From Agrobacterium tumefaciens (GTDB lineage: Bacteria > Pseudomonadota > Alphaproteobacteria > Rhizobiales > Rhizobiaceae): a stretch of 63,498 nucleotides of DNA. Both the position numbers and the translations under genes were made by a program. The stretch covers positions 1-63,498 of the forward strand of contig NZ_WJOK01000031.1 in NCBI RefSeq assembly GCF_009649785.1. The letters are read 5' to 3'. Position 1 is the stretch's first letter; each line of letters opens with the position of its first letter. Of the stretch, positions 17,143 to 25,899 are shown one piece after another. The notes below the pieces were generated by a model. The model was not told the origin of the DNA. It saw only the letters and a list, made by a program, of their open reading frames with translations, and did not search any database.

Positions 17143-19482
17143 ATGGACACGACAAGCTTCGATAAGACCAAGACCGAAATCGACGGCCCTGTACACGCCT
17201 CGCTCAGGCACGATTCTGCCCATAAACATGTGACGGGCAGCGCCGAATATATCGACGATATTCCCGAACCCGCCGGCCTCGTTCACGGCGCGCTTGGCCT
17301 TTCCGACCGGGCCCATGCCGAAATCGTCTCGATGGACCTTTCGGAAGTGGAAGCTGCGCCGGGCGTGTTATGGGTGATGACAGGTAAAGACGTGCCCGGC
17401 GAAAACGACGTCTCCTCCGGCGGGCGTCATGACGAGCCGCTACTGGCCGAAACGAAGGTTGAATTTCACGGCCAGCCGATCTTCGCGGTCTTTGCTGAAA
17501 GCCGCGATATTGCTCGCAAGGCCGCCCGCAAGGCGAAAATCGTCTACAAGGACCTGCCGCATTTCACCGATATCGACACGGCGATTGAAAATGGCGGCGC
17601 GCTCGTCATCGATCCGATGACGCTGAAGCGTGGTGATGCGAAGCTCGAAATGGACGTGGCACCCCGCCGCCTGACCGGTACGATGCGGATCGGCGGGCAG
17701 GAGCATTTTTATCTCGAAAGCCACATCGCCATGGCCGTACCGGGCGAGGACGATGAGGTGACGCTGTGGAGCTCCACCCAGCATCCGAGCGAAATCCAGC
17801 ACATTGTCAGCCACATCCTTCAGGTGCCGTCCAATGCCGTCACGGTGCAGGTGCGGCGCATGGGCGGCGGTTTCGGCGGCAAGGAAACCCAGGGAAACCA
17901 TTTCGCAGCCCTTTGCGCCATTGCCGCCAAGAAGCTGAACCGGGCCGTGAAAATCCGCCCCGACCGCGACGAAGACATGACCGCCACCGGCAAACGCCAC
18001 GATTTCCGCGTCGATTACGAGCTAGGCTTCGATGAGGAAGGCCGCATCCACGCCGTCGACGCCACCTATGCGGCCCGCTGCGGCTTTTCCTCCGACCTGT
18101 CCGGCCCGGTAACCGACCGCGCGCTGTTTCACGCCGATTCCAGCTATTTCTATCCGCATGTGCATCTGACCTCCCGGCCGCTCAAAACCCATACCGTCTC
18201 CAACACCGCCTTTCGCGGTTTCGGCGGCCCGCAGGGCATGCTCGGGGCTGAGCGTTTCATCGAGGAAATCGCCTATGCCGTCGGCAAGGACCCGCTCGAT
18301 GTCCGCAAGCTCAATTTCTACGGCGAGACCGGTTCGGGCCGCACCACGACCCCCTATCATCAAGAGGTCGAGGACAACATCATCGCCCGCATCGTTGAGG
18401 AACTGGAAGCATCCAGTGAATACCGCGCGCGCAGGCAGGCAATTGTCGAGTTCAACAAGACCAGCCCGATCATCCGCAAGGGCATTGCGCTCACCCCGGT
18501 AAAATTCGGCATCTCCTTCACCATGACCGCCTTCAATCAGGCGGGCGCGCTGGTGCATATCTATAATGACGGTTCGATCCACCTGAACCATGGCGGCACC
18601 GAAATGGGCCAGGGCCTCTACACCAAGGTGGCGCAGGTGGTGGCCGATGCCTTCCAGGTGGATATTGGCCGGGTGAAAATCACCGCCACGACCACGGGCA
18701 AGGTGCCCAATACGTCGGCCACGGCCGCCTCGTCCGGTACGGACCTCAATGGCATGGCGGCCTATGACGCTGCCCGCCAGATCCGTGAAAGGCTCATCAA
18801 ATTCGCCGCCGAGAACTGGAACGTGCCGGAAGAAGAGGTTGTCTTCCTGCCAAACCGGGTGCGCATCGGGCTTGAGGAAGTCGCCTTCAACGATTTCATC
18901 AAACGAGCCTATTTCGCCCGCGTCCAGCTTTCCGCCGCCGGTTTTTACAAGACGCCGAAAATCCATTGGGATCGTGCCGCAGGCCGCGGCACGCCGTTTT
19001 ATTATTTCGCCTATGGCGCGGCCTGTTCGGAAGTGTCGATCGATACACTGACCGGCGAATACATGATGGAACGCACCGATATTCTCCACGATGTCGGCAA
19101 GTCGCTGAACCCGGCCATCGATATCGGGCAGGTGGAAGGCGCCTTCGTACAGGGCATGGGCTGGTTGACGACGGAGGAATTATGGTGGGACGGCAAGGGG
19201 CGGCTGCGCACCCACGCTCCCTCCACCTACAAGATCCCGCTTGCCTCCGACCGGCCGAAGATTTTCAACGTTCAACTGGCGGAATGGTCGGAAAACGCCG
19301 AGCCCACCATCGGCCGCTCCAAGGCCGTGGGCGAACCGCCTTTCATGCTGGCGATCTCGGTTCTCGAAGCACTCTCCATGGCCGTCGCGTCCATCGCCGA
19401 CTACAAGGTCTGCCCACGCCTCGATGCGCCGGCAACGCCCGAGCGGGTGCTGATGGCGGTGGAACGGTTGAAGAAGGTGTGA
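17143..19482 (+). CDS. xdhB: xanthine dehydrogenase molybdopterin-binding subunit
   Basis: A 779-residue molybdenum-binding subunit. The N-terminal part (to about residue 130) is the a/b hammerhead domain; the rest is the Mo-cofactor-binding domain. Key stretches are RRMGGGFGGKETQGN, NTAFRGFGGPQGM with the substrate Arg, HGGTEMGQGLYTKV, and VGEPPFMLAISV carrying the catalytic Glu near the C-terminus. Length is right for the two-subunit bacterial form. It lies 3 nt after xdhA and 11 nt before xdhC, so one operon. Confidence 0.97.
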   Translation: MDTTSFDKTKTEIDGPVHASLRHDSAHKHVTGSAEYIDDIPEPAGLVHGALGLSDRAHAEIVSMDLSEVEAAPGVLWVMTGKDVPGENDVSSGGRHDEPLLAETKVEFHGQPIFAVFAESRDIARKAARKAKIVYKDLPHFTDIDTAIENGGALVIDPMTLKRGDAKLEMDVAPRRLTGTMRIGGQEHFYLESHIAMAVPGEDDEVTLWSSTQHPSEIQHIVSHILQVPSNAVTVQVRRMGGGFGGKETQGNHFAALCAIAAKKLNRAVKIRPDRDEDMTATGKRHDFRVDYELGFDEEGRIHAVDATYAARCGFSSDLSGPVTDRALFHADSSYFYPHVHLTSRPLKTHTVSNTAFRGFGGPQGMLGAERFIEEIAYAVGKDPLDVRKLNFYGETGSGRTTTPYHQEVEDNIIARIVEELEASSEYRARRQAIVEFNKTSPIIRKGIALTPVKFGISFTMTAFNQAGALVHIYNDGSIHLNHGGTEMGQGLYTKVAQVVADAFQVDIGRVKITATTTGKVPNTSATAASSGTDLNGMAAYDAARQIRERLIKFAAENWNVPEEEVVFLPNRVRIGLEEVAFNDFIKRAYFARVQLSAAGFYKTPKIHWDRAAGRGTPFYYFAYGAACSEVSIDTLTGEYMMERTDILHDVGKSLNPAIDIGQVEGAFVQGMGWLTTEELWWDGKGRLRTHAPSTYKIPLASDRPKIFNVQLAEWSENAEPTIGRSKAVGEPPFMLAISVLEALSMAVASIADYKVCPRLDAPATPERVLMAVERLKKV

Positions 19483-19493
19483 GGGGAGACATA

Positions 19494-20342
19494 ATGACGT
19501 CCCTCTCCCGCTTCCTCGCCAGCTCCGGACCTGCAATCCTCGTGGAAATCGAGGCCGTGAAAGGGTCATCGCCGCGCGAGGCGGGAACTTTCATGCTGGT
19601 AAGCCGGAAGGCGCTGTGGGAGACCATCGGCGGCGGGCAGTTCGAATATATGGCGATAGACCATGCCCGTGCCATGTTGAAGAACGGTACGACCGAAGAC
19701 GGCATGGATATTCCGCTCGGCCCCGAAATCGGCCAATGCTGCGGCGGCCGCACCCTGCTCCGCTTCCGGCTGGTAACGCCGGACATCGCGGCAGCACTCG
19801 AGGCAAGGCTTAAGGCTGAAACCGAGCAGCAGCAGGCCGTCTTCATTTTCGGGGCGGGCCATGTCGGCAAGGCGCTGACAGATGCTCTGTCCCTTCTGCC
19901 TTTGACACTGACCGTGGTGGAAACCCGTGAAAACGAGTTGCGCGATCTTTCAGCCGGTGTCGTATCCGTGCTGACCCCCATGCCGGAAGCGCTGATCGCG
20001 AAAATTCCCGCAAACGGCGCTGCGATCATCGTCACCCACGATCACGCACTCGATTTCCTGATTGCAAAGGAAGCGCTTGCCCGCGACGATCTCGCTTATG
20101 TAGGCATGATCGGCTCGAAAACCAAACGCGCCACCTTCGCCCATTGGCTGGAGCGGGAGGGAGAACCCACTACCCGCCTTCAAAAACTCATCCTGCCGAT
20201 CGGTGGAAGTAGCGTCAGGGACAAGCGCCCCGCCGTCATAGCGGCCCTTGTGGCAGCCGAGTTGCTGCAAGCATTTTCCGCTGCCGAAACCCGTCGCACC
20301 GAAAATCAGCGCGGCCATCCTCAAGACCAAGATCACGCCTGA
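19494..20342 (+). CDS. xdhC: xanthine dehydrogenase accessory protein XdhC
   Basis: A 282-residue cofactor maturation factor that binds and sulfurates molybdenum cofactor and delivers it to XdhB. The N-terminal XdhC/CoxI domain has KGSSPREAGTFMLV and CCGGRTLLRF. The C-terminal Rossmann domain starts at about residue 115 with VFIFGAGHVGKAL and includes YVGMIGSKTKRATF. The open frame begins far upstream inside xdhB; ATG 19494 after GGGGAGA is clearly the start. The C-terminal 107 bp overlap a probable small gene on the other strand. Confidence 0.95.
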   Translation: MTSLSRFLASSGPAILVEIEAVKGSSPREAGTFMLVSRKALWETIGGGQFEYMAIDHARAMLKNGTTEDGMDIPLGPEIGQCCGGRTLLRFRLVTPDIAAALEARLKAETEQQQAVFIFGAGHVGKALTDALSLLPLTLTVVETRENELRDLSAGVVSVLTPMPEALIAKIPANGAAIIVTHDHALDFLIAKEALARDDLAYVGMIGSKTKRATFAHWLEREGEPTTRLQKLILPIGGSSVRDKRPAVIAALVAAELLQAFSAAETRRTENQRGHPQDQDHA

Positions 20343-20463
20343 TCCCGTCGGGCAGGCTTTCATCTACCAGATTGTCCGGTCGAAGGCTTTCAAGGAAAAA
20401 CCGTTCCGCGGTCCGCAGACCCGCGCGCAGGCGGGACCACGCGCGCAAGAGTGCTGTGCGCAT
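20236..20463 (-). CDS. small basic protein, DUF1127-like (putative)
   Basis: A 75-residue ORF. The N-terminal half is basic and helical (RTALLRAWSRLRAGLRTAER). It is followed by PDGIRRDLGLEDGR, which resembles the short R-DIGL signature of DUF1127 proteins that are frequent in rhizobia and often sit next to LysR genes. ATG 20463 has GGAG at the correct distance. The gene is divergent from the LysR gene at 20581, with a 22-bp palindrome between them. Its 3' third overlaps the end of xdhC on the opposite strand, so the last 30 residues may look conserved only because of xdhC. Moderate confidence. Confidence 0.55.
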   Translation of the reverse strand: MRTALLRAWSRLRAGLRTAERFFLESLRPDNLVDESLPDGIRRDLGLEDGRADFRCDGFRQRKMLAATRLPQGPL

Positions 20464-20490
20464 GTTCGTCTCCATTTAAAAAATGTCAGA

Positions 20491-20512
20491 AGCTCAGTTG
20501 ATGAATTGAGCT
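20491..20512. promoter_or_regulatory. 22-bp palindrome, likely LysR-family operator
   Basis: AGCTCAGTTGATGAATTGAGCT pairs at 18 of 22 positions and contains the T-N11-A form of a LysR box. It lies between the small minus-strand gene and the divergent LysR gene, where an autoregulatory site is expected. Confidence 0.6.
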
Positions 20513-20580
20513 AAAAATGCTCTGTTTTCCGGATAAAAACCAATGAAACCTTTGGCAGTTGGCATAAAGAGAACTTATCC

Positions 20581-21507
20581 ATGAAAATGTCCCGCCAGTT
20601 CCCCCTGAACGCCCTGCGCGTGTTCGAAGCCGCCGCCCGGCATCTCAGCTTCACCAAGGCCGGTGAGGAACTGGGTATGACGCAGACGGCGGTCAGCTAT
20701 CAGGTGAAACTGCTGGAAGAGAATGTTGGCGAGCCGCTTTTCATCAGAAAGGCGCGGCAGGTTGTGCTGACCGAGGCCGGGCAGAAACTGGCGCCGAAAG
20801 TTGCGGAAGCCTTCAACACTTTACGGGAGGCCGTCGACAATGTCCGTGACACCTCTGACTCCACCCTGACCATTCACTCCACCGCGACTTTCGCATCGCG
20901 CTGGCTTTCGCGGCATCTGGGAGCTTTCCAGCTTGAACATCCCTCGATCGCCGTACGGCTCGACACATCAAGCGCATTGATCGATTTTACGCAGTCCGAT
21001 TGCGATGTCGCCATCCGCTGGAGCAGCGACGATGGCAAAGGACTGATCTATCATCAGTTGCTGCGGGGCGTTTACACGCCGATGCTGCATCCGAACCTTG
21101 CCGAAAGCATCGGCGGATTGAAAAAGCCGGAGGATCTTCTGCGCCTGCGCATCATCGATCCGGGTGACATCTGGTGGAGCCAATGGTTCCGGGAAGTCGG
21201 CATCGAAAATCCGGGCCTCGACCGTTATCCGCGCAGCCGCCTCAGCGTGCAGGCTTTCGAAGCCGCAGCGGCAATTGCCAGCCAGGGGGTAGCCATGCTC
21301 ACCCCTGAACTTTATGCGGACGAGATTGCCCTCGGCCGCCTTTATCAGCCCTTCGAGCACCTCAGCAACGAAGGTAAGAACTACTGGCTCGTCTACCCTG
21401 AAAACCGCAGGAACATTCGCAAGATAAGGCTGTTTCGCGACTGGATACTGAAGCGGATCGACGAAAACCGGCCGCAAACATCTCAATACCCCATATCAGG
21501 CGCATAA
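20581..21507 (+). CDS. LysR-family transcriptional regulator, GcvA type
   Basis: A 308-residue regulator. The N-terminal winged helix-turn-helix is FPLNALRVFEAAARHLSFTKAGEELGMTQTAVSYQVKLLEE, the GcvA-like form of the LysR DNA-binding domain. The effector domain runs from about residue 95. It lies downstream of xdhABC and upstream of puuD-guaD, so control of purine catabolism is plausible; an equally simple reading is that it controls the small divergent gene. Its 3' end overlaps the convergent gene at 21483 by 25 nt. Confidence 0.9.
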   Translation: MKMSRQFPLNALRVFEAAARHLSFTKAGEELGMTQTAVSYQVKLLEENVGEPLFIRKARQVVLTEAGQKLAPKVAEAFNTLREAVDNVRDTSDSTLTIHSTATFASRWLSRHLGAFQLEHPSIAVRLDTSSALIDFTQSDCDVAIRWSSDDGKGLIYHQLLRGVYTPMLHPNLAESIGGLKKPEDLLRLRIIDPGDIWWSQWFREVGIENPGLDRYPRSRLSVQAFEAAAAIASQGVAMLTPELYADEIALGRLYQPFEHLSNEGKNYWLVYPENRRNIRKIRLFRDWILKRIDENRPQTSQYPISGA

Positions 21508-21821
21508 AAGCAGCGCGGCGTGTCCTCGTCCGGGAACAGACAGAGATGATATTCTCCATCCTCGGATCGTCTTGCCTCACGCTGCGACCAGCTGAAGACA
21601 TGGCGCCGCGTCACCAGACGATGATCGCCGGGCGCAAGCGAGACCTCGTAACCATCCTGCGTGACACGAACACTTCGCGTAGGGATCATCTGGCAATCGC
21701 CGGTTTCGGCGTCGCCATTGCAGCAGTAGCTTTCATATTTGAACCCCTTGTGGGATTCATGCGCAAGCGCCGTGGCGTTGAACGCCATCAGCAGGAAAAG
21801 AACTGTCAGAACAAGGCGCAT
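21483..21821 (-). CDS. small secreted cysteine-containing protein of unknown function
   Basis: A 112-residue protein with a signal peptide (RLVLTVLFLLMAFNATALA-HES). The mature part has a Cys pair in ESYCCNGDAETGDCQMIP and two later Cys (YHLCLFPDEDTPRCFY), suggesting two disulfides in the periplasm. I recognise it only as the kind of small conserved hypothetical protein common in Rhizobiaceae. ATG 21821 is chosen for the signal peptide; the frame opens 15 codons earlier. Confidence 0.75.
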   Translation of the reverse strand: MRLVLTVLFLLMAFNATALAHESHKGFKYESYCCNGDAETGDCQMIPTRSVRVTQDGYEVSLAPGDHRLVTRRHVFSWSQREARRSEDGEYHLCLFPDEDTPRCFYAPDMGY

Positions 21822-22377
21822 CGGCACGGTCTCCGTTGAAAACAACGGCGGCTGCCGGAAGGTCATTGCGTCACTTCATTCAAAATCCAAGCATCAACGC
21901 ATACCCGGACGCAACGGCACCGGGAACTGCAACACCTGCCCCTGATCTGCCCCCGCCCCCAGGGTTCGCAGCACCCGCTTTCGGAATGAACCGCCAGCGA
22001 AAACATGTCATTGAAGCCCTGCGCCTCTGACCGAAAACCGGAAAGAACATGCGCAACATAAATGTGTCAGAGTGCCCTTCGAAGCGTCCTTTCGGACGCA
22101 GGTCGCTCCAAGGCCCCGCAGCCCAATAGTTTTGCACATCAGCAGACTGCTCAACGGATAATAGCTGAGTCGCGTTAGCCAGCTAAGCACAAACTCAGCG
22201 GCAGGACGGCTCCTTGACGATTGGGCGGGGCCGGAAGCGGGGCGTCGCCGCGCCTGCGCCAAAGTTGTGGACACGAGCGTACGGGATTGTGAACAATCAT
22301 AGTGCGGTGTTTGCTTTTCCCTTTCCTAACGGTCAAATTTCTCGCAAGGTGCGCTGCACAAGGATCAGGGGAACCGA
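21822..22377. other. 556-bp gap with no gene, repeat-like hairpin and promoter region of puuD
   Basis: No ORF here has coding character. Around 22084-22099 a GCGTCC-TTTC-GGACGC hairpin adjoins a segment (22030-22080) reminiscent of rhizobial intergenic repeats on the minus strand; that recognition is tentative. The 3' part is the leader of puuD and holds the dyad GATTGTGAACAATC at 22285-22298. Confidence 0.5.
22285..22298. promoter_or_regulatory. perfect dyad upstream of puuD-guaD
   Basis: GATTGT-GA-ACAATC is a perfect 6-bp-arm dyad 80 bp ahead of the puuD ATG. A TTGTnnACAA core is common for GntR-type operators, but no GntR gene is adjacent, so the regulator is open. Confidence 0.45.
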
Positions 22378-23640
22378 ATGTACGAATATGCCATTGCGTG
22401 GGAATGGATGGCCTTTGCCGTCCGCTGGCTCCACGTCATCACCGCCATCGCCTGGATCGGCTCGTCCTTCTATTTCATCGCGCTCGATCTTGGGCTGGTC
22501 AAACGGCCGCATCTGCCGCCGGGGGCCTATGGCGAGGAGTGGCAGGTGCATGGCGGCGGCTTTTACCACATCCAGAAATATCTGGTCGCCCCGGCCCAGA
22601 TGCCCGAACACCTGACATGGTTCAAATGGGAAAGCTACGTCACCTGGCTGTCCGGCTTCGCCATGCTGTGCATCGTTTATTACGGCGGCGCCGACCTTTT
22701 CCTCATCGACCATTCGGTGCTGGCGCTCACCCAGTTCCAAGCCATCTGTCTGTCGCTGGCATCGCTTGCCGTCGGCTGGCTGTTTTACGATTTCCTCTGC
22801 AAATCGCCGTTTGGCAACAACACCTGGGGCCTGATGGTGGTGCTTTACGTCGCGCTGGTGGCGATGGCGTGGGGCTATACGCAGGTCTTCACCGGCCGCG
22901 CCGCCTTCCTGCATCTCGGCGCTTTTACCGCCACCATCATGTCGGCGAATGTGTTCTTCATCATCATTCCCAATCAGAAGATCGTCGTTGCCGACCTGAT
23001 CGCCGGGCGCACGCCGGACCCGAAATATGGCCGCATCGCCAAACAGCGCTCATTGCACAACAACTACCTGACGCTGCCCGTCATCTTCTTCATGCTGTCG
23101 AACCACTATCCGCTGGCCTTTGCGACCGAGTTCAACTGGATCATCGCAGCACTTGTCTTCCTGATGGGCGTCACCATCCGCCACTGGTTCAACACCACCC
23201 ATGCCCGCAAGGGCAAGCCGACATGGACCTGGCTGCTGACCGCGCTCATCTTCATCGTCATCATGTGGCTTTCCACCGTGCCGAAGGTGCTGACCGGCGA
23301 AGAAGAACAGAAGGCGGCAACGCTTTCGCCGATGCAGCAGCAATTCGTCAGCGACGCCCATTTCGCGAGCGCCCGCGATGTCGTTCAGGGCCGCTGTTCC
23401 ATGTGCCACGCCGCCGAGCCGGTGTGGGAAGGCGTGCCCTTCACGCCGAAATCTGTGAAGCTCGAAACCGACGCGCAGATCGCCGCACACGCCCGCGAAA
23501 TCTATTTGCAAGCCGGCCGCAGCCATGCCATGCCTCCCGGCAACATCACCGCCATCACCCCGCAGGAGCGCAAAGTGCTGACCGCATGGTACGAAAGCGC
23601 CGTTTCCGCGGGCAAAGACGCCAAGGAAAAAACCGAATGA
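22378..23640 (+). CDS. puuD: membrane urate hydroxylase PuuD with cytochrome c domain
   Basis: A 420-residue urate oxidase of the PuuD type. The N-terminal 300 residues form about eight membrane helices, starting EWMAFAVRWLHVITAIAWIGSSFYF. The C-terminal periplasmic cytochrome c domain carries one haem site, CSMCH at C340-H344, with a probable axial Met in HAMPPGNI. It converts urate to 5-hydroxyisourate and passes electrons to the respiratory chain instead of O2. It replaces soluble uricase, of which there is none in the window. guaD follows with ATGA overlap. The downstream uraH/uraD enzymes are encoded at 31-33 kb. Confidence 0.93.
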   Translation: MYEYAIAWEWMAFAVRWLHVITAIAWIGSSFYFIALDLGLVKRPHLPPGAYGEEWQVHGGGFYHIQKYLVAPAQMPEHLTWFKWESYVTWLSGFAMLCIVYYGGADLFLIDHSVLALTQFQAICLSLASLAVGWLFYDFLCKSPFGNNTWGLMVVLYVALVAMAWGYTQVFTGRAAFLHLGAFTATIMSANVFFIIIPNQKIVVADLIAGRTPDPKYGRIAKQRSLHNNYLTLPVIFFMLSNHYPLAFATEFNWIIAALVFLMGVTIRHWFNTTHARKGKPTWTWLLTALIFIVIMWLSTVPKVLTGEEEQKAATLSPMQQQFVSDAHFASARDVVQGRCSMCHAAEPVWEGVPFTPKSVKLETDAQIAAHAREIYLQAGRSHAMPPGNITAITPQERKVLTAWYESAVSAGKDAKEKTE

Positions 23641-24947
23641 GCATGGTTCTGCTGCGTGGCCGCCTGTTAAGCTTCCGCCGCGCGCCGCTCGCAATCGACG
23701 ATACGCAAAGCTATCTCTACATCGAGGATGGCGGCCTGCTTATCGAAAACGGCAAGATCGCCGCCATTGGCGACTATGCCGATATTCGCAAGCAGGCACC
23801 TGATGACATTGAGGAGAAGGACCACCGCCCTCATCTCATCGTGCCGGGCTTGATCGACATGCACCTGCATTTCCCGCAGATGCAGGTCATCGGCTCCTAT
23901 GCCGCCAACCTTCTGGAATGGCTGAATACCTATACTTTCCCGGAAGAATGCCGTTTCGTCGAAAGCGCGCATGCCCAGCGCATCGCCACACATTTTTACG
24001 ATGAGCTTCTGCGCCACGGCACCACCACGGCTGTCGCCTATTGCTCCGTGCACAAGACCTCAGCCGATGCGTTTTTCACTGAGGCCCTGAACCGCGGCAT
24101 GCTGATGGTGGGCGGCAAGGTGATGATGGACCGCAACGCCCCGCAGGGCTTGCTGGACACGCCGGAAACCTCCTATGACGAGACCCGGGCCGTCATCGCC
24201 GACTGGCACGGCAAGGGCCGCAACCACGTCGCCATCACGCCTCGCTTCGCCATCACTTCTACGCCGAAACAGATGGAAGCAGCCCAGGCGCTGGCGCAGG
24301 AATTTCCCGATCTCTTCATCCAGACGCATCTTTCCGAAAATCTGGACGAGATCAAATATACCTGCGAGCTCTACCCGGAAGCGACCGATTACACCGACAT
24401 CTATGTGCGTTACGGCCTGATGGGCAACAAGACCCTGCTCGGCCACGCCATCCACCTCTCGGAACGTGAGGCGGACGTGCTGTCGGAAACTGGTGCAGTC
24501 GCCGTGCATTGCCCCACATCGAACCTCTTCATCGGCTCCGGCCTCTTCCCGATGAAAAAGCTGCAACGGCGCGAAAAGCCGGTGCGTATTGCGGTTGCTA
24601 CCGATATCGGCGGCGGATCGAGCTATTCCATGCTGCGCACCATGGATGAGGCCTACAAGATCCAGCAATTGCTGGGCGAACGCCTGAACCCGCTGGAAAG
24701 CTGGTATCTGATGACGCGCGGCAACGCCGAAGCGCTTTCCATGGTCGACCGCATCGGCACGCTGGACGCCGGCACGGATGCCGACATCACGGTACTCAAC
24801 GCCTCTTCCACGCCCGCCATGGCGCTGAAGATGGAAGTGGTGAAAAGCCTGACCGAAGAACTGTTCCTGATGCTGACCATGGGCGACGACCGCACCGTCG
24901 TCGAAACCTACGTGGCCGGCAAGGCGATGAAAAGCGCGCTTGCATAG
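23637..24947 (+). CDS. guaD: guanine deaminase
   Basis: A 436-residue amidohydrolase converting guanine to xanthine, the substrate of XdhAB. Metal ligands can be read in PGLIDMHLHFPQ (HxH), FIQTHLSEN (His), GHAIHLSE (His) and ATDIGGGSSYSM (Asp). The C-terminus TLDAGTDADITVLNA is the usual amidohydrolase closing strand. The ATG overlaps the puuD stop by 4 nt, so translation is likely coupled. The frame is open through puuD as a shadow; only the part from 23637 is coding. Confidence 0.95.
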   Translation: MSMVLLRGRLLSFRRAPLAIDDTQSYLYIEDGGLLIENGKIAAIGDYADIRKQAPDDIEEKDHRPHLIVPGLIDMHLHFPQMQVIGSYAANLLEWLNTYTFPEECRFVESAHAQRIATHFYDELLRHGTTTAVAYCSVHKTSADAFFTEALNRGMLMVGGKVMMDRNAPQGLLDTPETSYDETRAVIADWHGKGRNHVAITPRFAITSTPKQMEAAQALAQEFPDLFIQTHLSENLDEIKYTCELYPEATDYTDIYVRYGLMGNKTLLGHAIHLSEREADVLSETGAVAVHCPTSNLFIGSGLFPMKKLQRREKPVRIAVATDIGGGSSYSMLRTMDEAYKIQQLLGERLNPLESWYLMTRGNAEALSMVDRIGTLDAGTDADITVLNASSTPAMALKMEVVKSLTEELFLMLTMGDDRTVVETYVAGKAMKSALA

Positions 24948-25000
24948 TTCGGTTTAGGCCGAAACATCAGGTCGTGGCCTCATCTATATCAGTACATATT

Positions 25001-25070
25001 GAAACGAGCGGGCGTCGCCTGTTTTTCTCTCCACGCCGGGGAGAAGAAACAGGCCGCACTCGCCCGTTTC
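25001..25070. terminator. 70-nt imperfect hairpin after guaD
   Basis: GAAACGAGCG at 25001 pairs with the end CGCCCGTTTC, and GCCTGTTTTTCTCTCC (25017-25032) pairs with GGGGAGAAGAAACAGGC (25038-25054). The long two-part stem lies 50 nt after guaD and 60 nt before the next gene. No T-run follows, so it may be a processing or stability element rather than a strict rho-independent terminator. Confidence 0.55.
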
Positions 25071-25127
25071 ATATGATTGCCTGACAGCCCAAGTCAGCCG
25101 AAATGCGAATGACCTCTGGAGTGCGCC

Positions 25128-25880
25128 GTGCCGGATTTTGAGACAACCACAACGCTCATGATTGTCGCGACATTCATCGTCGCGGGCGTCGTCAAGGGCG
25201 TCACCGGCATGGGCCTGCCGACCGTTGCCATGGGCGTTCTCGGCCTTTTCATGCCGCCGGTCGTTGCAGCTGGCCTGCTCATTCTACCCTCCTTCATCAC
25301 CAATATCTGGCAATTGCTGGCCGGACCCGATTTCAAGGCGATTGTCTCGCGACTATGGCCGATGATGATCGCCATTGCCGTCGGCACGCTTCTCGGCATC
25401 CGGCTGATGACATCAGGCACCGGCGTCTGGACCACCTCGGCGCTCGGATTGTGCCTCGCGGCCTACGCAGCCTACAGCCTTCTTGCAAAGCCCTTCGCCG
25501 TTCCCGCAAGGCTGGAACCGAAACTCTCCCCGGCCGTCGGGCTGGCGACCGGCCTTCTGACCGGCGGCACCGGAATTTTCGTGGTCCCCGCCGTGCCCTA
25601 TATACAGTCGCTTGGCTTCAGCCGCGACGATCTCGTGCAGGCGCTTGGCCTGTCCTTCACCGTTTCCACCGTTGCGCTTGCCGCCGGCCTTGCCTCTCAG
25701 GACGCCTTCCGCGTCGAGCACATGTCGCTTTCCGCACTCGCCGTCCTGCCAGCGCTTCTCGGCATGTGGCTTGGTCAGAATATCCGCCGCATCGTCACTC
25801 CCGCGACATTCAGGCGCTGGTTCCTAATCTGCCTGCTATTGCTTGGGGCTGAGCTGTTTTTGCGAGCATTCTGGAGCTGA
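25128..25880 (+). CDS. TauE/SafE family permease
   Basis: A 250-residue membrane protein with seven to eight helices and the two related halves of the TauE/SafE family (KGVTGMGLPTVAMGVLGLFMPP and the later AVGLATGLLTGGTGIFVVP repeat with its G-G-G-F pattern). Members export sulfite, sulfoacetate or other organic anions. The start is GTG 25128 with CTGGAG upstream. It lies downstream of the purine genes but behind a large hairpin, so a role with them is not shown. Confidence 0.88.
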   Translation: MPDFETTTTLMIVATFIVAGVVKGVTGMGLPTVAMGVLGLFMPPVVAAGLLILPSFITNIWQLLAGPDFKAIVSRLWPMMIAIAVGTLLGIRLMTSGTGVWTTSALGLCLAAYAAYSLLAKPFAVPARLEPKLSPAVGLATGLLTGGTGIFVVPAVPYIQSLGFSRDDLVQALGLSFTVSTVALAAGLASQDAFRVEHMSLSALAVLPALLGMWLGQNIRRIVTPATFRRWFLICLLLLGAELFLRAFWS

Positions 25881-25899
25881 TTCAAGCGCAGTCGAACCG

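Noticed and set aside
18966..19493. Long N-terminal extension of xdhC
   Set aside because: Lies inside xdhB and has no domain; a strong ribosome-binding site precedes ATG 19494.
22302..23636. Long N-terminal extension of the guaD frame
   Set aside because: This part is a shadow of puuD; guaD starts at the ATGA overlap at 23637.
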